From Nocardioides turkmenicus (GTDB taxonomy: Bacteria; Actinomycetota; Actinomycetes; Propionibacteriales; Nocardioidaceae): a stretch of 64,000 nt of DNA. The position numbers and the translations under genes are program-made. Positions 60,722 through 64,000 of this stretch are shown piece by piece (within the stretch, counting starts at the first letter, position 1; each line of letters begins with the position of its first letter). Location of the stretch: positions 1 through 64,000 of the forward strand of contig NZ_JAALAA010000022.1 in NCBI RefSeq assembly GCF_011045035.1. Direction: 5' to 3'. Below the pieces are notes generated by a model that was given only the letters and a program-made list of their open reading frames with translations, was not told the origin of the DNA and did not search any database.

Positions 60722-61015
60722 GTGACGCCAGAGTTGTTCGGTCTGCCCGTGGCCGTGTGGGCGCTGGTCGTGTCGCTGCTCAGCTTCGGTGCCGCGCTGT
60801 TCGCGCTCGGTTGGCAGATCATCAAGCACTTTCTCGACGGTGGGCGGGTAAGGGTGTACCTGAACGCGGCGATCTGGGAGCCAGGGGTAGTGCTGGCGAC
60901 GAATCACTCGGGCCGCATGGTGCTCAAGAACAACCACTCGGCGTGGAGCGTCACGCGCGGGCGGGCGCTCGAGCTCGCGCAGCTCGTGGTCGAGAACCTG
61001 GGAGGTCGCCCGTGA
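60722..61015 (+). CDS. Membrane-anchored hypothetical protein, N-terminal piece of a probably split gene
   Basis: A 97-residue product: a membrane helix (about 8-32, VWALVVSLLSFGAALFALGW) followed by RVRVYLNAAIWEPG and a stretch ending ELAQLVVENLGGRP. The last bases overlap the next frame (GTGA). Read on in that frame, the sequence continues naturally as a strand (VTIYSPGL), so the two pieces probably derive from one gene broken by a one-base change. Confidence 0.5.
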   Translation: MTPELFGLPVAVWALVVSLLSFGAALFALGWQIIKHFLDGGRVRVYLNAAIWEPGVVLATNHSGRMVLKNNHSAWSVTRGRALELAQLVVENLGGRP

Positions 61016-61293
61016 CGATCTACTCGCCGGGGCTCAACTTCAGCCGCCACGGCATCAAAAAGCACTCCGTGGTCCCGCGAATGTTTGGAACGGGTGACTC
61101 GTTCGGTCCGGACAAGGCAGTCGAGGACACGGTCGTCCGGCTGGAGCCGTACGCGCGGGTGACGTTTCTCCTCGACTACTGGAGCGTGATGTCCGACGTG
61201 CTGAAAGACGCGCGGGGTGGGAGCGTCGTCGTGCGAGGTCATGTCGGCGTCGCCGGGAGGACCAAACGCCCGCAGAGGTCGAGCTGGAGGTGA
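61012..61293 (+). CDS. C-terminal piece of the split membrane-anchored protein
   Basis: A 93-residue frame with VTIYSPGLNFSRHG, VVRLEPYARVTFLLDYWSVM and a basic end (AGRTKRPQRSSW). The beta-rich content fits the extracytoplasmic or cytoplasmic domain belonging to the preceding membrane piece. It could be translated separately through the GTGA overlap, but a frameshift is more likely. Confidence 0.45.
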   Translation: MTIYSPGLNFSRHGIKKHSVVPRMFGTGDSFGPDKAVEDTVVRLEPYARVTFLLDYWSVMSDVLKDARGGSVVVRGHVGVAGRTKRPQRSSWR

Positions 61294-61314
61294 CGCTGGC
61301 GTATCGATCGCGCA

Positions 61315-61735
61315 ATGTACACAGCGATCGAGCAGTCACCCGCGTTCACGCCGCTTGCCGTGCTGTGGCGCGAGATGTACGTCCGGCTTCCGGAGAAGCC
61401 GGAGGCGAACCATGTCGCTACCCGACCGCCGGCAAGCAGCTCACCCGTGCGCACGCCCACTACATTCTCGACAGCGCCATGTCGCGTTTTGACGAGCGGC
61501 CGGAGCGTGACGAGCTGGAGGGAGCCCTGGAAGAGATCGCGAAGGAACAGGGAGACCGGTTTCCAGCGCTCGGGTTCAGCGTCCTGGCGGGCTACGAGGC
61601 GCTCGACCGGATGGAAGGGCACTCACCGAGTGGACAACGGGCCTCTTCTACCGCGCGGATGAGGAACGACACGTACGGTCAAAGGTCGAGGAGGAGAAGG
61701 ACTCGACCGACGGCGACTCGTCGAGGGTCTGACAT
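61315..61735 (+). pseudogene. Hypothetical gene disrupted by two frameshifts
   Basis: Protein-like sequence runs through three frames in turn. It starts in one frame with MYTAIEQSPAFTPLAVLWREMY, moves near 61420 to a second with RAHAHYILDSAMSRFDERPE and ALGFSVLAGYEALDRMEG, and near 61620 to a third with ALTEWTTGLFYRADEERHV, ending at TGA 61733-61735. Both shifts are in the same direction, equal to one lost base each. The restored product would be about 139 residues, largely helical and acidic at its end. Family not recognised. Confidence 0.55.
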
Positions 61736-61820
61736 TCCCGGCCAGTCCGTGACTGGTTCACAGGAAGCCCGCAGCGGACGGGCGGAATCTCGAGGCATCA
61801 ACCGCCTCGAGGAGGACCCG

Positions 61821-62699
61821 ATGTCTCGCTCCCGCCGTATCCGCCAGTCCGTCGTCGCCGCCCTGGCGATCCCGCTCGTCACGATCCGGGTCGCGACCCC
61901 GGCCCTCGCCGCGGCCGCGGTCGGCACCACCAGGACGTACGCCGCCGAGTCGGGCCCGAGCTCCGGGTACGGCCCGGGATACGGCTGGACCGAGGGCTAC
62001 GGAGGCGGGCTCGGCGGAGGCTACGGCAGCTACGGCGGCGTGCCCCTGGACCCGTACCAGCAGGGTGCCAGCGGCTCGACGGCGACGGTCGACTCCGAGC
62101 CCGCGACCGACGCCGAGTCGACCGGCGTGGTGCTGCTCGACACCATCGTCGGCCACGGCACCGCCCAGGGCGCGGGCACGGGGCTCACGATCACCGCCGA
62201 CGGGATCGTGGTGACCAACCACCACGTCGTCGAGGGCGCCACCTCGATCACCGTGACCGACCCGAGCACGGGCACGACGTACGACGCGACCGTGCTCGGC
62301 TACGACGCCACCCACGACGTCGCGGTGCTGCAGCTCGAGGGGGCCTCAGGACTCGCCACCGTCGCGACCGACCGCGACGCTGCCACCCAGGGGGAGCAGG
62401 TCACGTCGGTCGGCAACGCCGGAGGTCAGGGCGAGCTCTCGGCCGCGGACGGCACGGTCACCGACCCGAGCACCGCGATCACCGTCAGCAACGAGGACGG
62501 GACCAGCACCCGCCTGACCGACCTGATCGAGACGGACGCCGACGTCGTCTCCGGCGACTCCGGCGGCGCGCTGCTCGACGAGGACGGCGAGGTCATCGGC
62601 ATGAACGTCGCCGCGACCTCGGGCTCGGCCGAGATCTCCGGCTACGCGATCCCGATCGACACCGTGCTCGACATCGCCGCGCAGATCCTGGCCGCCTGA
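61821..62699 (+). CDS. Secreted trypsin-like serine protease with Gly/Tyr-rich spacer
   Basis: A 292-residue protein. A signal peptide (about 1-30, ending PALAAAA) is followed by a Gly/Tyr-rich low-complexity spacer (about 48-75) and an S1C-like protease domain. The triad is His in VVTNHHVVEG, Asp in THDVAVLQL and Ser in VSGDSGGALL. There is no PDZ domain. ATG 61821 follows GAGGAGG. Its stop is immediately adjacent to that of the convergent permease (TGATCA). Confidence 0.86.
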   Translation: MSRSRRIRQSVVAALAIPLVTIRVATPALAAAAVGTTRTYAAESGPSSGYGPGYGWTEGYGGGLGGGYGSYGGVPLDPYQQGASGSTATVDSEPATDAESTGVVLLDTIVGHGTAQGAGTGLTITADGIVVTNHHVVEGATSITVTDPSTGTTYDATVLGYDATHDVAVLQLEGASGLATVATDRDAATQGEQVTSVGNAGGQGELSAADGTVTDPSTAITVSNEDGTSTRLTDLIETDADVVSGDSGGALLDEDGEVIGMNVAATSGSAEISGYAIPIDTVLDIAAQILAA

Positions 62700-64000
62700 T
62701 CAGCTGCTCGGGTCCTCGTCGTCGCGGGGGCCGCCTGTCGCCTCGTCGGAGATCGGCCGCTCGGCCCGGATCGGGATCGCGCCGGTGTAACCCTCGCGCT
62801 CGAGCGCGATCTGCCGGACGCGGTCGCGGACAAGCCGCCAGCCGATCGCCAGGGCCGGGACGATGACGACGAGGGTCGCGACCGTCCAGGTGCCGATCGG
62901 GTAGTCGAAGCCCATCAGCACGAGCACGGCGGCGAGGAACACCAGCGTCGCGTAGCCGGTCCACGGCGAGCCCCACAGCCGGAAGTCGGGGCGGAACATC
63001 AGGCCCTTCTTCCACCGCCGGTAGAGCTGGATCTGGCAGATCACGATGGTCGCCCAGGAGGCGATGATGCCGAGGGCCGACATGTTCAGCACGATCTCGA
63101 ACGCCTGGCCCGGGACGATCGCGTTCAGACCGACACCGAGGAGCGTGATGCTGCCGGTGAGCAGGATCCCGCCGTACGGCACCCCGTTCCGCGACATCTT
63201 CGCGGTGAAGGTCGGCGCGCTCCCGCTCATCGCCATCGACCGCAGGATCCGGCCGGTCGAGTAGAGGCCGGCGTTGAGCGAGGAGAGGGCGGCGGTCAGC
63301 ACCACGAGGTTCATGATCGTGCCGGAGTTCGCGATCCCGAGCTGGTCGAAGAACGTCACGAACGGGCTCTCGTCGGCCCGGTAGGTGGTGTAGGGCAGCA
63401 GCAGCGCGAGCAGCACGAGCGAGCCGACGTAGAAGACCGCGATCCGGGCGATCACGGAGTTGATCGCCCGCGGCATCACCTTCGCCGGCTCCGCGGTCTC
63501 GCCGGCCGCGGTGCCGACGAGCTCGACCGCTGCGTACGCGAAGACGACGCCGGACATGACGACGACCAGCGGCAGCGCGCCGACCGGGAACAGGCCGCCG
63601 TTGTCGATGATCATGCCGATGCCGGTCTCCTGGCCGTTGAGCTCCTCCCGCCCGGCCAGGACGATGGTCCCGAGCACGAGGAAGCCCACCAGGGCGACCA
63701 CCTTGATGAGCGCCGCCCAGAACTCGAGCTCGCCGAAGAGCTTGACGGAGATCAGGTTCATCGAGAGCACGACCGCGAGCGCGACGAGCGCGATCACCCA
63801 CTGCGGGACGACCTCGAAGGTGCCCCAGAAGTGCATGTACGTCGCGATCGCCGTGACGTCGACGATCGAGGTCATCGCCCAGTTGAGGAAGTACATCCAG
63901 CCCGCGGCGAACGCGGCCGGCTCGCCCAGGAACTCCCGCGCGTACGAGACGAAGGATCCCGACGAAGGCCGGTGCAGCACCAGCTCGCCGAGCGCCCGCA
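62700..64000 (-). CDS. Amino acid permease (APC family, GabP/AnsP-like), 5' end cut by window
   Basis: The 3' part of an amino acid:proton symporter; the start lies beyond base 64000, so the first two membrane segments are missing. About ten hydrophobic segments are visible. The RPSSGSFVSYAREFLGEPAAFAAGWMYF loop (near the window end) and FAYAAVELVGTAAGET and the SALSSLNAGLYSTGRILRSMA-like stretch are typical of the GABA/asparagine/proline permeases. The cytosolic tail is charged and ends DDEDPSS. Confidence 0.9.
   Translation of the reverse strand, partial: RALGELVLHRPSSGSFVSYAREFLGEPAAFAAGWMYFLNWAMTSIVDVTAIATYMHFWGTFEVVPQWVIALVALAVVLSMNLISVKLFGELEFWAALIKVVALVGFLVLGTIVLAGREELNGQETGIGMIIDNGGLFPVGALPLVVVMSGVVFAYAAVELVGTAAGETAEPAKVMPRAINSVIARIAVFYVGSLVLLALLLPYTTYRADESPFVTFFDQLGIANSGTIMNLVVLTAALSSLNAGLYSTGRILRSMAMSGSAPTFTAKMSRNGVPYGGILLTGSITLLGVGLNAIVPGQAFEIVLNMSALGIIASWATIVICQIQLYRRWKKGLMFRPDFRLWGSPWTGYATLVFLAAVLVLMGFDYPIGTWTVATLVVIVPALAIGWRLVRDRVRQIALEREGYTGAIPIRAERPISDEATGGPRDDEDPSS

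Overview
The window is high-GC DNA with actinobacterial gene content and promoter style: Fur-type Zur, a BioQ-type operator, glycyl-tRNA synthetase of the single-chain type, DUF5709/DUF3817/DUF6766/SCO6745-family proteins, class E sortase, GTG starts and many apparently leaderless transcripts. The order uppS - zur - glyS - dgt - dnaG matches the core order I recall from Mycobacterium. Here it is expanded by inserted accessory genes. A Nocardioides-like (Propionibacteriales) genome is my best guess, by inference only.

Layout. 1-4.1 kb: 3' part of uppS, then a zinc uptake operon znuA-znuC-znuB-zur read leftwards from a twin Zur operator. 4.1-8.3 kb: biotin operon bioB-bioA-bioF-bioD, also leftwards, behind a double BioQ-type operator; the bioD end overlaps the znuA control region. 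8.4-14.8 kb: peptidase, GrpB-like protein, SCO6745-like protein, glyS, a lipoprotein and a dihydrouridine synthase. 15.0-17.2 kb: a tandem pair of secreted SH3-like plus M15-like wall proteins with a shared long leader. 17.3-24.2 kb: NAD(P)-binding reductase with divergent Rrf2 regulator, dgt, an ArsR/SRPBCC/DinB-like operon, a gluconate-type permease and a 2-hydroxyacid dehydrogenase. 24.2-30.5 kb: a 1121-residue secreted glycosidase-phosphoesterase, a nitrilase, dnaG and tRNA-Asn.

30.6-40.8 kb is an accessory catabolic block beside tRNA-Asn. It has an AraC regulator, then nitrilase, DUF2848, HpaB-type monooxygenase, cupin, flavin reductase and an MHS transporter. A TetR regulator, an APC permease and a YtcJ-type amidohydrolase follow. 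The first unit looks like an uncharacterised two-component flavin monooxygenase pathway for a nitrogen-containing compound. 40.9-47.4 kb: a MoxR-DUF58-VWA-protease operon, divergent from a two-component system and a small lipoprotein. 47.4-49.4 kb: a DeoR regulator and divergent galT.

49.4-51.9 kb is a stress island (small acidic protein, DUF5709, hemerythrin, Dps). Four of its genes are preceded by GNNT-N15/16-GGGTAC-like promoters of the SigB/SigF type. 51.9-53.0 kb: lipoprotein, a 27-residue membrane microprotein and an internally duplicated DUF6766 protein. 53.1-57.9 kb holds the most intriguing unit: a carboxylate-amine ligase, a methyltransferase, a haem-oxygenase-like di-iron enzyme, a CDGSH protein and topoisomerase IB in one tight operon, divergent from a class II glutamine amidotransferase. 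58.1-64 kb: sortase, a visibly lower-GC patch with a HEPN-like gene, an orphan gene and frameshifted genes, then a Gly/Tyr-rich secreted protease and the 3' part of an amino acid permease.
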